This document shows positions 9,365-18,677 of a DNA stretch of 64,000 nt, in pieces. Source of the stretch: Bacteroidetes bacterium GWE2_42_24. Lineage in GTDB: Bacteria; Bacteroidota; Bacteroidia; Bacteroidales; TTA-H9. The DNA is taken from the NCBI GenBank assembly GCA_001768515.1, contig MEOA01000004.1:1-64000 (forward strand). The letters run 5' to 3'. The translations under genes and the position numbers were made by a program. Below the pieces are notes generated by a model, which saw nothing but the letters and a program-made list of their open reading frames with translations, searched no databases and was not told the DNA's origin. The number at the start of each line of letters is the position of its first letter. Position 1 is the first letter of the stretch.

Positions 9365-11561
9365 GATAAGGCTCAACCGTCAACCGCGCCATCAACCAGG
9401 CCATAGTGCTCTCGGCGCCCTGATTCCGGTTGATGTTCTTCTCTTCAATCCCGTCGTTGCACCCTTTGGTTTCAAAATCATATACACTGATTCCAAGATC
9501 ATTCTCTCCAAGGAACCATCTGAACGACTGTAACATTTGTGAAATAAATGTCCTGTCACCTGTGGCTTTAAACGCACATTCGTACATCAACACCATAGCA
9601 AGTGCATCGATAGGTTGCTGGGCATACAACTCATAAGAAGAACTGAACCGCTGCCACCTTTTGTTTCCCACTAATGATAACCAGGAATTGATAAAACACT
9701 TTTCTTCAAGAAATTTTCGTGTAATACCGGCAACATACAGATACTCATCTTTGCACGTCAGTTCGTGGGCCATATAAAGGGCCGCCGGAATCAGCCCGTT
9801 GTCATACGTAAGTGAATCTTCAAACCAATGCCAGTCTTCCAGATGATGTTGATAATAACGTACACATAAATTATCGGCAAGTTGAATAATCAGACTGATA
9901 AAACGCTCCTGATCAGGAAAGCGCTTTACATAATGGAAAAGCCCCAGGATGCAGTTGGCATACCCACGTGCATATTTTAATCGCCCAATGTGTGGCATCA
10001 ACCTATTAAACATCTCATTCGCCGTCAGCATGAGCGAATCACCGGGCGCATACCTGATCAGATAACCCAACGCCCATGTAGCCCTCCCAAAGGCGTCATC
10101 CGGGAAATCGTCATCAAGCGGCACCCTGTCAAAGGTTAGATAGTTTTTAAAAGAACCATCCGGTTGCTGCATCAATTGTATGTATGTCAGATATCTGGTG
10201 ATCAACCCTGTAACATCTGATTTCAGTCCCAACTGGCAGGCTTTTAGTGCCACAAGCAGCGCTCTTGCATTATCATCCAGACAAAACCCATGCCGAAGAC
10301 TGGGTACTGCTCCTAATGAATGTTGAAGAATTCCTTCCGGAAAGGTCATTCGATGCATATGTCTGAAATCAATCGGGGGATAATCTATAGCCGGTTCTTC
10401 GTGCTTTTCATTCGTTTCTCTGCCGACCTGCTGTAATATAGTCAGGTAAGCATCGCCTGTTCTGGACCACGAAATCGACTGTCCATAGGCATAGGCTGCC
10501 TCCTGCATCTTCTTCATCACATCGGGCTGATCGATAAGGAGGATAATGTGCCGGGCAAGTTCGCTATCATCCTGAAATTCAAAAAGCAACCCACGTCCAT
10601 CCTGTAAAAGTTCCTCGGCGTGCCAGTAGGGGGTTGAAATCACGGCACAACCACCACCAATGGCATAACTCAGGGTGCCACTTGTAATCTGGGTTTTGCT
10701 GAGATATGGAGTAACATATAGATCGGCTGCCTTCAACAGCGACATCAATTCCAACTCATCAACGTAACGATCGATGAACATCACATAACGCCCGAGCCCC
10801 AGCTTCCCGATAATCTGTTGCAGATATTCCCTGTATTCTTCACCGGAGTACCTCACCACGTTGGGATGAGTCTTCCCAAGTACAACATAGAGAATTTCAG
10901 GATGCCTTTCCACCACTTTTGGTAAAGCCCTGATGACGGTCTCGAGTCCCTTGCTTCTGCCGATAAGGCCAAAAGTCAGGATAACCGTGCGCCCTTTCCA
11001 TTCAGGAGGTGCAGGCATCAGCCGGTGACGTGAGCTTTCAAAATCAGGAACCCCGTGCGGAATCCTGACTATCTTTTCTGCCGGGACTCCATAAATATCA
11101 GTAAGGAATCCGATGGCTAACCCATTCATGATAACAATGCGTGTAGCCAGTCCGGCGACCTTCTTTAGCACCTCCTTCTGATGAAAACCCGGCTGCTGAA
11201 ACACGGTATGAAAGGTCACCACAACAGGAATACTGACCCGCCTCAACAGATGGAGCAGCAAAACCCCACTCTCGCCACCAAAAATTCCATATTCATGCTG
11301 TAGTAAAAGGACATCGGCTCCTGAACGGTTAATATAACCAGCCATTTCAATATAGGCTCCAGGGTCACTATCACTGATCGTATGACTAACAATCGGGGGA
11401 TAACTGTAGGAATTACCATTATCATTCATCGCAATTACCTCTACTTCAACAGCACTACCATTCATCTCTGCCGCCGAGATGATTGAATGCACAAGGTTGA
11501 CGGTAAAAGTTGCGATACCACACTGGCGTGGCAGATAATTTCCCAGACAGATTACTTTCAT
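9354..11561 (-). CDS. GT4 glycosyltransferase with C-terminal alpha/alpha-toroid domain
   Basis: A 735-residue protein. Residues 1-~375 are a GT-B, family 4 glycosyltransferase: N-terminal GNYLPRQCGIATFT, QHEYGIFGG, and a C-terminal donor-binding half with TFGLIGRSKGLE, DLYVTPYLSKTQITSGTLSYAI and an HAEELL segment. Residues ~390-735 form a second, helical domain (RHGFCLDDNARALL, WALGYLIRY, a WHWFEDSLTYDNG segment) like (alpha/alpha)6 barrels of six-hairpin glycosidases or epimerases. The pairing of this enzyme type with a GH130 protein suggests joint metabolism of a mannose-containing glycan; this is inference. No signal peptide. The stop overlaps the phosphorylase gene on the other strand. 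Confidence 0.75.
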   Translation of the reverse strand: MKVICLGNYLPRQCGIATFTVNLVHSIISAAEMNGSAVEVEVIAMNDNGNSYSYPPIVSHTISDSDPGAYIEMAGYINRSGADVLLLQHEYGIFGGESGVLLLHLLRRVSIPVVVTFHTVFQQPGFHQKEVLKKVAGLATRIVIMNGLAIGFLTDIYGVPAEKIVRIPHGVPDFESSRHRLMPAPPEWKGRTVILTFGLIGRSKGLETVIRALPKVVERHPEILYVVLGKTHPNVVRYSGEEYREYLQQIIGKLGLGRYVMFIDRYVDELELMSLLKAADLYVTPYLSKTQITSGTLSYAIGGGCAVISTPYWHAEELLQDGRGLLFEFQDDSELARHIILLIDQPDVMKKMQEAAYAYGQSISWSRTGDAYLTILQQVGRETNEKHEEPAIDYPPIDFRHMHRMTFPEGILQHSLGAVPSLRHGFCLDDNARALLVALKACQLGLKSDVTGLITRYLTYIQLMQQPDGSFKNYLTFDRVPLDDDFPDDAFGRATWALGYLIRYAPGDSLMLTANEMFNRLMPHIGRLKYARGYANCILGLFHYVKRFPDQERFISLIIQLADNLCVRYYQHHLEDWHWFEDSLTYDNGLIPAALYMAHELTCKDEYLYVAGITRKFLEEKCFINSWLSLVGNKRWQRFSSSYELYAQQPIDALAMVLMYECAFKATGDRTFISQMLQSFRWFLGENDLGISVYDFETKGCNDGIEEKNINRNQGAESTMAWLMARLTVEPYLIF

Positions 11562-12297
11562 AACCGGCAGAATTAGATTGGCCTGTGATTATAGCCTCCT
11601 TTTGTGAAGGGACAAGATACAAAAAAAACCAACTATTTGCAAATCTTCTCTTAAGGATTCCTGATTCCCCTTCTTCATTCTCCATTCCCCATAAATATGT
11701 CGCTTTATGAAAAACCCGTTGATATCTTTCCATGATAAAATTATTATTGTGCCAGAACAGGTGAATTCTCCCGTCCATTGAAAAAATGAGCTATTTTTAT
11801 CTAAGTTGGGGAGCCATCAGAAAAAGGCAAAGCCTACCAATGGCGATCGGAAGCCAATGTAAAAAAAGATTTGTAGAGGAATTTCAAATGTTAAAGCCAA
11901 AGCTGATAGGATAGCCTCATTCTAGAAAGATCACTTAACAACAGTTTACACCAAACATAGCCATAACTTACTGTAAACCCGCTAAAAAGATATGTAAGAA
12001 AAGGCTTTCCTCCCTCATTGGCCTAACTTTGACCTAACTTTGGTCTCTCTTTTACTTGACTATCAGTTCACTATAAATGTACTGCATGGTTACTTAACTT
12101 CCATTGAACGAATATTGAACGAAAATTAATAAAAATTACAATTTCCACGATTTCATTGAACGAAGTCCGAACGGAAGTATAAGCAGGAACGATTAAAGAA
12201 AAAAAGCAAAAAACGACACTACAACAAGTAATATCCTGATTAATTGTTGTTTATTGTTTCAGATTCGTGAAGAGAGCCATTTTAGAAAAAATTGTCC
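11562..12297. other. Gene-free region with short repeats
   Basis: No credible coding region was found. It holds the 11-bp tandem repeat at 12020-12041 and three copies of ATTGAACGAA at 12103-12112, 12114-12123 and 12155-12164. The base composition is more AT-rich than in neighbouring genes. Confidence 0.4.
12020..12044 (+). repeat. 11-bp tandem repeat containing two -7-like boxes
   Basis: Two copies of GRCCTAACTTT (12020-12030, 12031-12041) followed by GG. Each copy plus the next base contains TAACTTTG, a match to the TAnnTTTG promoter box on the plus strand. A close relative occurs at 41882-41913. Confidence 0.5.
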
Positions 12298-12309
12298 CAT
12301 GATTAAAAT

Positions 12310-12569
12310 TCAGAAATCATTGAACAGCTTGAACAGTTTTTTGACTTTGGCATGGGAATTGTAAAAGGCCGCGACCTGAATTTCGAACCCGGAGATTGGT
12401 ATTTACCATTTGATTTTGGATTTAATGCTAAACTTAAAAACTGCCAGTTACTGACATGTTTTCAACGCACGATGGAACCAAATACTTCAGTAATTCTTAT
12501 AATAAAGCGGCGCAGAAAGCAACCTGCGGCATCATGACCTATGCAATTTCTAATAAGAAATGGTACTAA
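12310..12569 (+). pseudogene. Possible decayed gene of unknown function
   Basis: Two short open segments in different frames follow each other. The first (about 12310-12450) reads EIIEQLEQFFDFG and then FEPGDWYLPFDFGFNAKLKN. The second (12456-12569, another frame) reads MFSTHDGTKYFSNSYNKAAQ and ends with SNKKWY. The composition looks protein-like in both, and a single frameshift near 12450 would join them. No family was recognised. It could be chance open frames. Confidence 0.25.
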
Positions 12570-12616
12570 AAGGCTGGTTCCCTATAATGCCTCCAGAAAT
12601 TTCCATCGGCAAATCC

Positions 12617-13912
12617 TCAACCAAAACAGACCTTAAATTCTGTTACTCCGTTGATGGTTTCAAGCGAAAACTGAAAATTGTGGCGCGTAAGGATTTCACG
12701 AATCAGCATCAGACCTATTCCCTGCCCTGTGGGTTTGGTGCTGTAAAAAGGAGTAAAAAGTTTTTGCTGTATCTCAGGTGTAATTATTTGCCCTGTATTA
12801 CAAATAGTCAGCCGTACCGGGTCGGCGAAGGTTCTGATGGTCACAAGGCCCTCGTCATCCGAGGCCTCAATAGCATTTTTCAGCGCGTTGATAAAAGCCT
12901 GCTCGAGCATAGCGGTGTCAGCATTGACCCAAGGCAACGGGTTGGTAAATTGAGTCTCTATTCTAACCTGCCGGGGCGTGCTCCAGGTAGTCCCCATTAA
13001 AGCTGTCTTTTTCATCAGATCATTCAGGTTGCACGGGCTGAGGGCAGGTTGGGGAAGCTTCACCAGCCCGGCAAAATTGGCCATAAAGCGATTCATGTTT
13101 TCATTGCGGTTGATGGCCACCTCAAGGGCATCACGGTATGAAGGGGCATCAGCATGATGATCGCCGAGAAACTCGTTGACCGAACCCATGATTGAATTGA
13201 TGGCACCCACCGTGTTGTTTACTTCGTGCGACATCATCCGGATGATTCGTGTATACGACTCCTTTTCAGCACGGTTAATCTCATCAGTCATCTCTTCTAT
13301 CATGATGAAAGGATGCGGGAAACCACGGTCGGTAAACATCATTTTCAGGAGGCTGAACTGCCTGATGCCATCGGTTCGGACTGTCTCAATCTTACCTGGG
13401 ATAAGATTTGCCATAGCGTGTGCCAATGGGCCGTCCATTTCGGAAGGCACGAGGCCTGCGACATTCTGGTCATTCAATCCAAGGAACCGGCAGGCGGCAG
13501 GGTTGGCTTCGGTAATCCGATGGTCGAAGTCAAGGATAATGATACCCATAGGTGTTGCCTTAATCAGCAAATCGAGGAAATGGTGCTGGCTTCTGATTTG
13601 TGCACGCTCGCTACGCAGTTGATCCATCATCTGGTTGTAGAAAAGTACCAGCCGATCGGTAAGACTGTCGCCCGTCAACTGTAACCTTGCCGAGAAATCA
13701 TGCTCATTGAGGCGACTGATACTCTCCGCTATCTGACGCACGGGCCGGGTAATCCGGCGATAGGCAAACGACATGAATACCAGTGAACCCAATACTACCG
13801 CTTCGGTGATAAAGAAAATTACCGGATTGTAATCGAATAACACGTAAACTCCCGCCAGGACAATAAGGTGCAAGAGAAGTACCCAGATGAAAAGACTAAT
13901 TCTTGGATTCAT
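12617..13912 (-). CDS. Membrane sensor histidine kinase (PAS, HisKA-like, HATPase)
   Basis: A 431-residue kinase, partner of the NtrC-type regulator encoded just upstream. Two membrane segments (~5-26 and ~30-51) leave almost no periplasmic loop, so sensing is probably in the membrane or cytoplasm. A HAMP-like linker (~52-105) and a PAS domain (~110-210) follow. The phospho-acceptor is His229 in MMSHEVNN. The ATP-binding domain has NALKNAIEA (N box) and GQGIGLML (G box), and ends shortly after. Its start overlaps the regulator's stop by 17 bases, indicating translational coupling. It is the last gene of the exporter operon. The signal is unknown; exporter substrates or envelope stress are plausible. 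Confidence 0.9.
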   Translation of the reverse strand: MNPRISLFIWVLLLHLIVLAGVYVLFDYNPVIFFITEAVVLGSLVFMSFAYRRITRPVRQIAESISRLNEHDFSARLQLTGDSLTDRLVLFYNQMMDQLRSERAQIRSQHHFLDLLIKATPMGIIILDFDHRITEANPAACRFLGLNDQNVAGLVPSEMDGPLAHAMANLIPGKIETVRTDGIRQFSLLKMMFTDRGFPHPFIMIEEMTDEINRAEKESYTRIIRMMSHEVNNTVGAINSIMGSVNEFLGDHHADAPSYRDALEVAINRNENMNRFMANFAGLVKLPQPALSPCNLNDLMKKTALMGTTWSTPRQVRIETQFTNPLPWVNADTAMLEQAFINALKNAIEASDDEGLVTIRTFADPVRLTICNTGQIITPEIQQKLFTPFYSTKPTGQGIGLMLIREILTRHNFQFSLETINGVTEFKVCFG

Positions 13913-15266
13913 GTGGTATGTTGTATTTCTCTAACCTACGATATAAGGCTCCGCGGCTGATGCCAAGTGTGCGGGCTACACGGGCCAGATTGTTGGGGTA
14001 AGTCCCGATGACTTTCAAAATCATCCGCCTTTCAGCTTCATCGAGCGATTGAAGGGTGGCCGGGGTACCTGCATCAGGATTGCCGGCAACTTCTGCATTG
14101 GCTTCAAAATGGGCAGGCACGAGTGTAGAATCACCTGTCAGAATAGCTGTGCGCTCAACCAGATTCCTTAATTCACGTACATTGCCGTAAAGATTCTGCC
14201 GGCTAAGCCATTCAATGGCCTCACGACTGATAACTGTTGGTTTGACGGCGCCACTCTGAACAAGAGAATCAATAAAACCTGTCGCGAGCATACCAATATC
14301 AGTTCGTCGTTCACGCAACGGGGGGAGAAGAATGCCAATGAGGTTGATACGGTAGTACAGATCCTCACGAAACTGTCCTCTTTCAATCATTTCTTTCAGG
14401 TTCCGGTTTGTGGCACAAATCACACGCACATCAACAGTACGTGAACGGCTGTCCCCTAATGGTTCAAAGGTTTGATCCTGAAGAACCCTGAGCAGTTTCA
14501 CCTGAGAGGAAGGATCGAGGTCACCAATTTCATCGAGGAAGATGGTTCCCTTATCAGCCAGTTCAAATCGTCCTTTGCGGTCGGTAATGGCATCGGTAAA
14601 TGCACCCTTGCGATGGCCAAACATCTCACTCTCGAACAGTGATTGCGACATACCACCCAGATTAACCTTCACAAAGGGGTACATTGCCCTGCGGGAGTTG
14701 ACATGGATGGCATGAGCAATCAACTCCTTACCTGTCCCGCTTTCTCCGGTAATAAGCACCGAAGCGTTGGTAGGAGCAACACGGGCTACCATTTTGAGTA
14801 CATTAAGTATGGCAGGAGATGAACCTATGATCATACCAAATTGATTTGATTTATCGAGATCCTCCCTGTCACGGGCAGGCTCTGTAATATCGGTGCGGGG
14901 TATGAGTTGGAGGGTTGTAGTAATGACATCAATTAACTGACGATTGTTCCATGGTTTGGTAATGAAATTAACCGCACCACCCCGCATCCCCTCAACCGCA
15001 AGTTGTATTGAGCCCCAGGCTGTGATCAGAATGACGGGGACATCGGGATGAAAAATCTTAAGCCGGGACAATAGTTCAAGTCCCTCGCGCCCTGTAATAC
15101 CCAACGAAAAATTCATATCAAGCAGGATCAGGTCCGGACGTGTATGACGCACCCAGGTAAGTGCCTCATTGGGTCCGGGCAGGGCAGCAACTTCATATCC
15201 CGCCCTGGTTAACAACAGCGTAAGGGAAGTGCGAATAGCAACATCATCATCAATAATCAGAATCAT
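13896..15266 (-). CDS. NtrC-family sigma-54-dependent response regulator
   Basis: A 456-residue three-domain activator. The receiver domain (1-~120) has the acidic pocket DDD at 6-8 and phospho-acceptor Asp50 (LILLDMNFS). The AAA+ domain (~143-375) has Walker A GESGTGKE at 174-181, the sigma-54 contact loop as GAFTDA at 221-226 instead of the usual GAFTGA, and [12 protein letters not shown] Fis-type helix-turn-helix ends the protein ([20 protein letters not shown]). It should open sigma-54 promoters when phosphorylated by the adjacent kinase. Being the fifth gene of an exporter operon, its likely target is that operon. Confidence 0.93.
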   Translation of the reverse strand: MILIIDDDVAIRTSLTLLLTRAGYEVAALPGPNEALTWVRHTRPDLILLDMNFSLGITGREGLELLSRLKIFHPDVPVILITAWGSIQLAVEGMRGGAVNFITKPWNNRQLIDVITTTLQLIPRTDITEPARDREDLDKSNQFGMIIGSSPAILNVLKMVARVAPTNASVLITGESGTGKELIAHAIHVNSRRAMYPFVKVNLGGMSQSLFESEMFGHRKGAFTDAITDRKGRFELADKGTIFLDEIGDLDPSSQVKLLRVLQDQTFEPLGDSRSRTVDVRVICATNRNLKEMIERGQFREDLYYRINLIGILLPPLRERRTDIGMLATGFIDSLVQSGAVKPTVISREAIEWLSRQNLYGNVRELRNLVERTAILTGDSTLVPAHFEANAEVAGNPDAGTPATLQSLDEAERRMILKVIGTYPNNLARVARTLGISRGALYRRLEKYNIPHESKN

Positions 15267-15526
15267 GCGGCAGATTGGTTTGTCAGATACAAATGTAACA
15301 AACTGTTTTAAGTTTCAGGTTGTTGGTTAATAGTCCCCCGTAAGTCAGTAGTCAACACATAGCAGTACTGCGAAAAGACCATGTAAGTGCATATACCATA
15401 CTGCCAAAATTCAGCAAGAAAAAGGCTATTGGGTTTCCTTTGTCATTCACCAGGGCAGAATACCCGGTTGCCGTCTGACGGCATATCCTGAATTGCAGTT
15501 CAGCCGCCATAGGCCGGCAACACCCT
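15267..15526. other. Intergenic gap within the exporter operon
   Basis: The 260 bases between the second permease and the regulator gene hold no convincing gene. An internal promoter for the two-component genes could lie here, but no consensus box was seen. Confidence 0.3.
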
Positions 15527-16717
15527 TCACTCCGAGTGAAGTGCAATGGCAGGACTGATGCGGGAGGCCAATCGTCCGGGATACCAGGCTGCAAGTACCA
15601 GTAAGCAGGGCAGCACAACAAGACTAACGGCCAGAGAGAAGAAGAAAATGTTGGTTTCGAAAGGGTACACCCGCAAAAGGTACACCTGCAGTATCAGAAT
15701 GAGAGCCGGGACAATGCCAAAAAAACCGAGTACCAGCGATTCGTTAATCAACTGCTTGTTGATTGCCAGGCGTGAAGCTCCCACTGCCATTCTCAGGCCC
15801 GTTTCCTTTCGGCGCAGGTTGATGTTGTACCACAAGACCCCAATAAATCCAAGCAAGATATTTAAAATGACAATGGCGCTAATCAGCGTTCTGGTGTAAA
15901 ACCCGGTATGCATAGAAGCATTGGCAGTGGCTCGCATATCGGACAAAGTGTTAACCCAGAACAAAAACCACAGATCACGATCAGCCACTTTAAAAACTTC
16001 CGGTTCGATGTGCGAGAAAAATTCAGCCATCATCCCTTTTTTTACCTTGACAATTATTCGCGAGGCATTATTCTGTAAATCAGGGTTTCCAACTATGAAT
16101 AGACCAGGTTCTGGTGAACTATAGTCCGATTGTTTATAGAGAGGTAACACACCTGTGACAAGATACTCTTTTCTGGAATGGTTGTCGCGGCCTGATGTAA
16201 TGATCATTCCAATAGCTTCCTTTTTTCCGAAAAGGGTTTTAGAAGCATCAACTGTAATCACTACCGGCCTGGGCCAATTTTCTGCCTCCCCGGCTCTGGG
16301 CCAGCGTCCCTTGAGTAAAGGAATCTTTAGCAAAGGAGCGAAATCGGGATCAACATAACGTGTAAAGAACACCAGATCGACACCGTTAGCACTAAATGAT
16401 GAAGATGAGTAGGAGGCATCAAACGGAACGCTATTGCCGGCATAAGAAACAGCTTCAATGTATGGAAGGCTTTTCAGGTGGGCCTTCAGCGCAGTATAAA
16501 CCTTTGCAACCCGAAGACTGTTGGTATCATTGGTATAAAAGCCCACGGCAGCCACATTTTCATCATCTACGACGATGGGGATCATCAGCTTTGACAAATC
16601 GGCCGACAGAAAATAAACAGCAAAGAACAACACCAGAAAAACAATCATCAGTTCAATAATAATGAGTGCGTTACGTTTTTTCTGGTTCCACATAAGTTTT
16701 AAGGTATGCTTAATCAT
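15527..16717 (-). CDS. ABC transporter permease, MacB/FtsX type (second)
   Basis: A 396-residue inner-membrane permease. One transmembrane segment near the N-terminus (~18-40) is followed by a ~220-residue periplasmic domain and three C-terminal membrane segments (~280-300, ~330-350, ~360-380). The FtsX-type core is seen in RRKETGLRMAVGASRLAINKQLINESL. It ends with a short RISPAIALHSE tail instead of the longer usual end. Its start codon overlaps the stop of the first permease gene by 4 bases (ATGA). The two probably form a heterodimer, since they are clearly different in sequence. Confidence 0.85.
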   Translation of the reverse strand: MIKHTLKLMWNQKKRNALIIIELMIVFLVLFFAVYFLSADLSKLMIPIVVDDENVAAVGFYTNDTNSLRVAKVYTALKAHLKSLPYIEAVSYAGNSVPFDASYSSSSFSANGVDLVFFTRYVDPDFAPLLKIPLLKGRWPRAGEAENWPRPVVITVDASKTLFGKKEAIGMIITSGRDNHSRKEYLVTGVLPLYKQSDYSSPEPGLFIVGNPDLQNNASRIIVKVKKGMMAEFFSHIEPEVFKVADRDLWFLFWVNTLSDMRATANASMHTGFYTRTLISAIVILNILLGFIGVLWYNINLRRKETGLRMAVGASRLAINKQLINESLVLGFFGIVPALILILQVYLLRVYPFETNIFFFSLAVSLVVLPCLLVLAAWYPGRLASRISPAIALHSE

Positions 16718-17979
16718 TTTGAACCTCCTTTCAGCACCTCTGCAGGGTTTAGTTTCGACATCCGTAGGGCTGGCAGAACGCCTGACAAGAGACCAAACAC
16801 AAGACAGGTGATAAGTGCAAAACCAAAGACGTAATAATTAACCTGTATTCCCAGGACTACATTTCCCTGATCGGCTTCAACTCCCAACAACTGGTAACTA
16901 AAAACATGAATGACCACTATTGAAAGAATTAAACCGATGACACCACCCACCATTGTCAGAATAACATTTTCGGCGAGCAATTGCCCGAACAATCGCTTAC
17001 GGGAAGCTCCGAAAGCTTTTCGAACCGCCATCTCAGAGGCCCGTTCTCTGATACGGGTAATGTTTAAGCTCATAAGATTGATAGAAGGAAGCAACATGAA
17101 TAGCAGCAAGGCCCCAATCCATTTGACCAGATAGTCAGTTAATCCACCGAAACTGGTGTGGTCGGCATATCCACGGGCAAAAAGCTCCATGCTATTCTCC
17201 GGACCGGAAATAATTACCATTTTCCCTGATGATCGCAGTTCAGTATTAAGGCGTCTGATACTTTCAGCCATCGCCATCTTGATTGACTCACTGCTCTGAC
17301 CCTTAACCGGAAGTATATCTAAACTAAACCCACCGTCCAGATCACCGGAGTCCTGAAAATCAAATGCCCCAGCCGAATATGGAATCCAGGCATCAGCATA
17401 AGTATGGCTGCAATTAGCAGGTACATCATCAACAACGCCAATCACGCGGTATTCCTTAGCCCGTATCGTAATAGTCTGTCCAAGGGCAACGTTGTTCCCA
17501 AAAAAATGATCACGCAGCATCCGACTGATTACAACCACAGGCTCGTGCTGAGTAAATTCCGATACATTAAATGGTCGTCCTTCCTGAAAAGTAAAACGAT
17601 AAATACTCCAAAAAGAGGGTTCAGTATGGATCATCTTTTTCCGCTGAAGTTTTCCCGAGGCATACAATTCGAATACCTCAGAGGTTGAAGCACACATCAG
17701 CGGCCTAGGTTCTATTTTCTTCAGGTACTCGTCGATTAGCTTTATACCGACACCATTAAGTGTAATCCAATCGTCACCGTGAGTTGTCTTCACCCGTTCC
17801 ACGAAGAGCATCTTATCAAGGTAGACCTCGGGAACCCTGGGGGCCGTATGATTGTCGAAAACCAATGCCGCCACCATGATAATCATGACAGTAGTGCTGA
17901 TTCCAAACAAATTAAGTGCTGAGAAGAATTTCTTATGCAGCAGCGTTTTCAGGACAATTTTTAAATAATTGCGAAGCAT
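16714..17979 (-). CDS. ABC transporter permease, MacB/FtsX type (first)
   Basis: A 421-residue permease of the MacB fold. It has an N-terminal membrane segment (LNLFGISTTVMIIMVAALVF), a MacB-like periplasmic domain (~50-270), and three C-terminal segments around RERASEMAVRKAFGASRKRL and ending in LPALRMSKLNPAEVLKGG, the typical family end. I choose the ATG at 17979 (MLRNYLKIVLKTLL), since the frame upstream is a short run of isoleucine/valine codons with no family match. It lies 30 bases after the ATPase gene and overlaps the next permease by 4 bases. Confidence 0.88.
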   Translation of the reverse strand: MLRNYLKIVLKTLLHKKFFSALNLFGISTTVMIIMVAALVFDNHTAPRVPEVYLDKMLFVERVKTTHGDDWITLNGVGIKLIDEYLKKIEPRPLMCASTSEVFELYASGKLQRKKMIHTEPSFWSIYRFTFQEGRPFNVSEFTQHEPVVVISRMLRDHFFGNNVALGQTITIRAKEYRVIGVVDDVPANCSHTYADAWIPYSAGAFDFQDSGDLDGGFSLDILPVKGQSSESIKMAMAESIRRLNTELRSSGKMVIISGPENSMELFARGYADHTSFGGLTDYLVKWIGALLLFMLLPSINLMSLNITRIRERASEMAVRKAFGASRKRLFGQLLAENVILTMVGGVIGLILSIVVIHVFSYQLLGVEADQGNVVLGIQVNYYVFGFALITCLVFGLLSGVLPALRMSKLNPAEVLKGGSK

Positions 17980-18009
17980 AACTATTATTATTACCAATTG
18001 AATGTAAGA

Positions 18010-18675
18010 TCAAAGCACCTGACGTCCGTCGAAGAAGCGCATGATACGACCAGTTTGCCTTGCCAGTTTTTCATCATGAGTCACCATGACAATAGTCGTC
18101 CCTTCACGATTAAGGTCGAACAAGATCTGCATGACCTCCTCGCCATTGTGGCTGTCAAGGTTTCCGGTAGGTTCGTCAGCCAGGATGATAGAGGGATTTC
18201 CGGCAACAGCTCTGGCAATAGCAACCCGCTGACTTTGACCTCCCGACAATTCTGTAGGAAAGTGTTTCATCCTGTGAGAAAGGCCGACCCTCTCAAGCAC
18301 TTTCATAGCACGGGTTCGTCGCTCCGTTGGGGTTATCCCCTTTGAATACAGCATTGGCAATTCAACATTATCAAGCACGTTAAGCTCGTTGATAAGATGG
18401 AAATTCTGGAACACGAAACCGATATGTCGGTTCCTGAAGGCGGCCTTCCTTTTGTCAGAAAGGCCATTACCATCTTCTCCTGCGATAATAACAGACCCTT
18501 CAGTGGGATCGTCAAGCAACCCTGTAATGTTGAGCAATGTACTTTTGCCACAGCCCGAGGGACCCATTACTGATACAAACTCGCCCTTACTGATTTCAAG
18601 ATTGATCTGTTCAAGGGCTACGGTTTCGATAGTCGAGGTACGATATACCTTTTGAATATTATGTAGCTTAATCAT
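18010..18675 (-). CDS. ABC transporter ATP-binding protein, MacB/LolD type
   Basis: A 221-residue ATPase that powers the adjacent permeases. Walker A is GPSGCGKST (38-46), the signature is [14 protein letters not shown] and Walker B is IILADEPTG, followed by the D-loop NLDS and switch histidine in MVTHD. It is the short, stand-alone form (about 220-230 residues), as in LolD and split MacB systems. It starts 2 bases after the adaptor stop codon, so the two are co-translated. These transporters act as mechanotransmitters moving substrate from the periplasm outward, or as lipoprotein extractors. The cognate adaptor favours efflux. Confidence 0.92.
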   Translation of the reverse strand: MIKLHNIQKVYRTSTIETVALEQINLEISKGEFVSVMGPSGCGKSTLLNITGLLDDPTEGSVIIAGEDGNGLSDKRKAAFRNRHIGFVFQNFHLINELNVLDNVELPMLYSKGITPTERRTRAMKVLERVGLSHRMKHFPTELSGGQSQRVAIARAVAGNPSIILADEPTGNLDSHNGEEVMQILFDLNREGTTIVMVTHDEKLARQTGRIMRFFDGRQVL

Positions 18676-18677
18676 AA

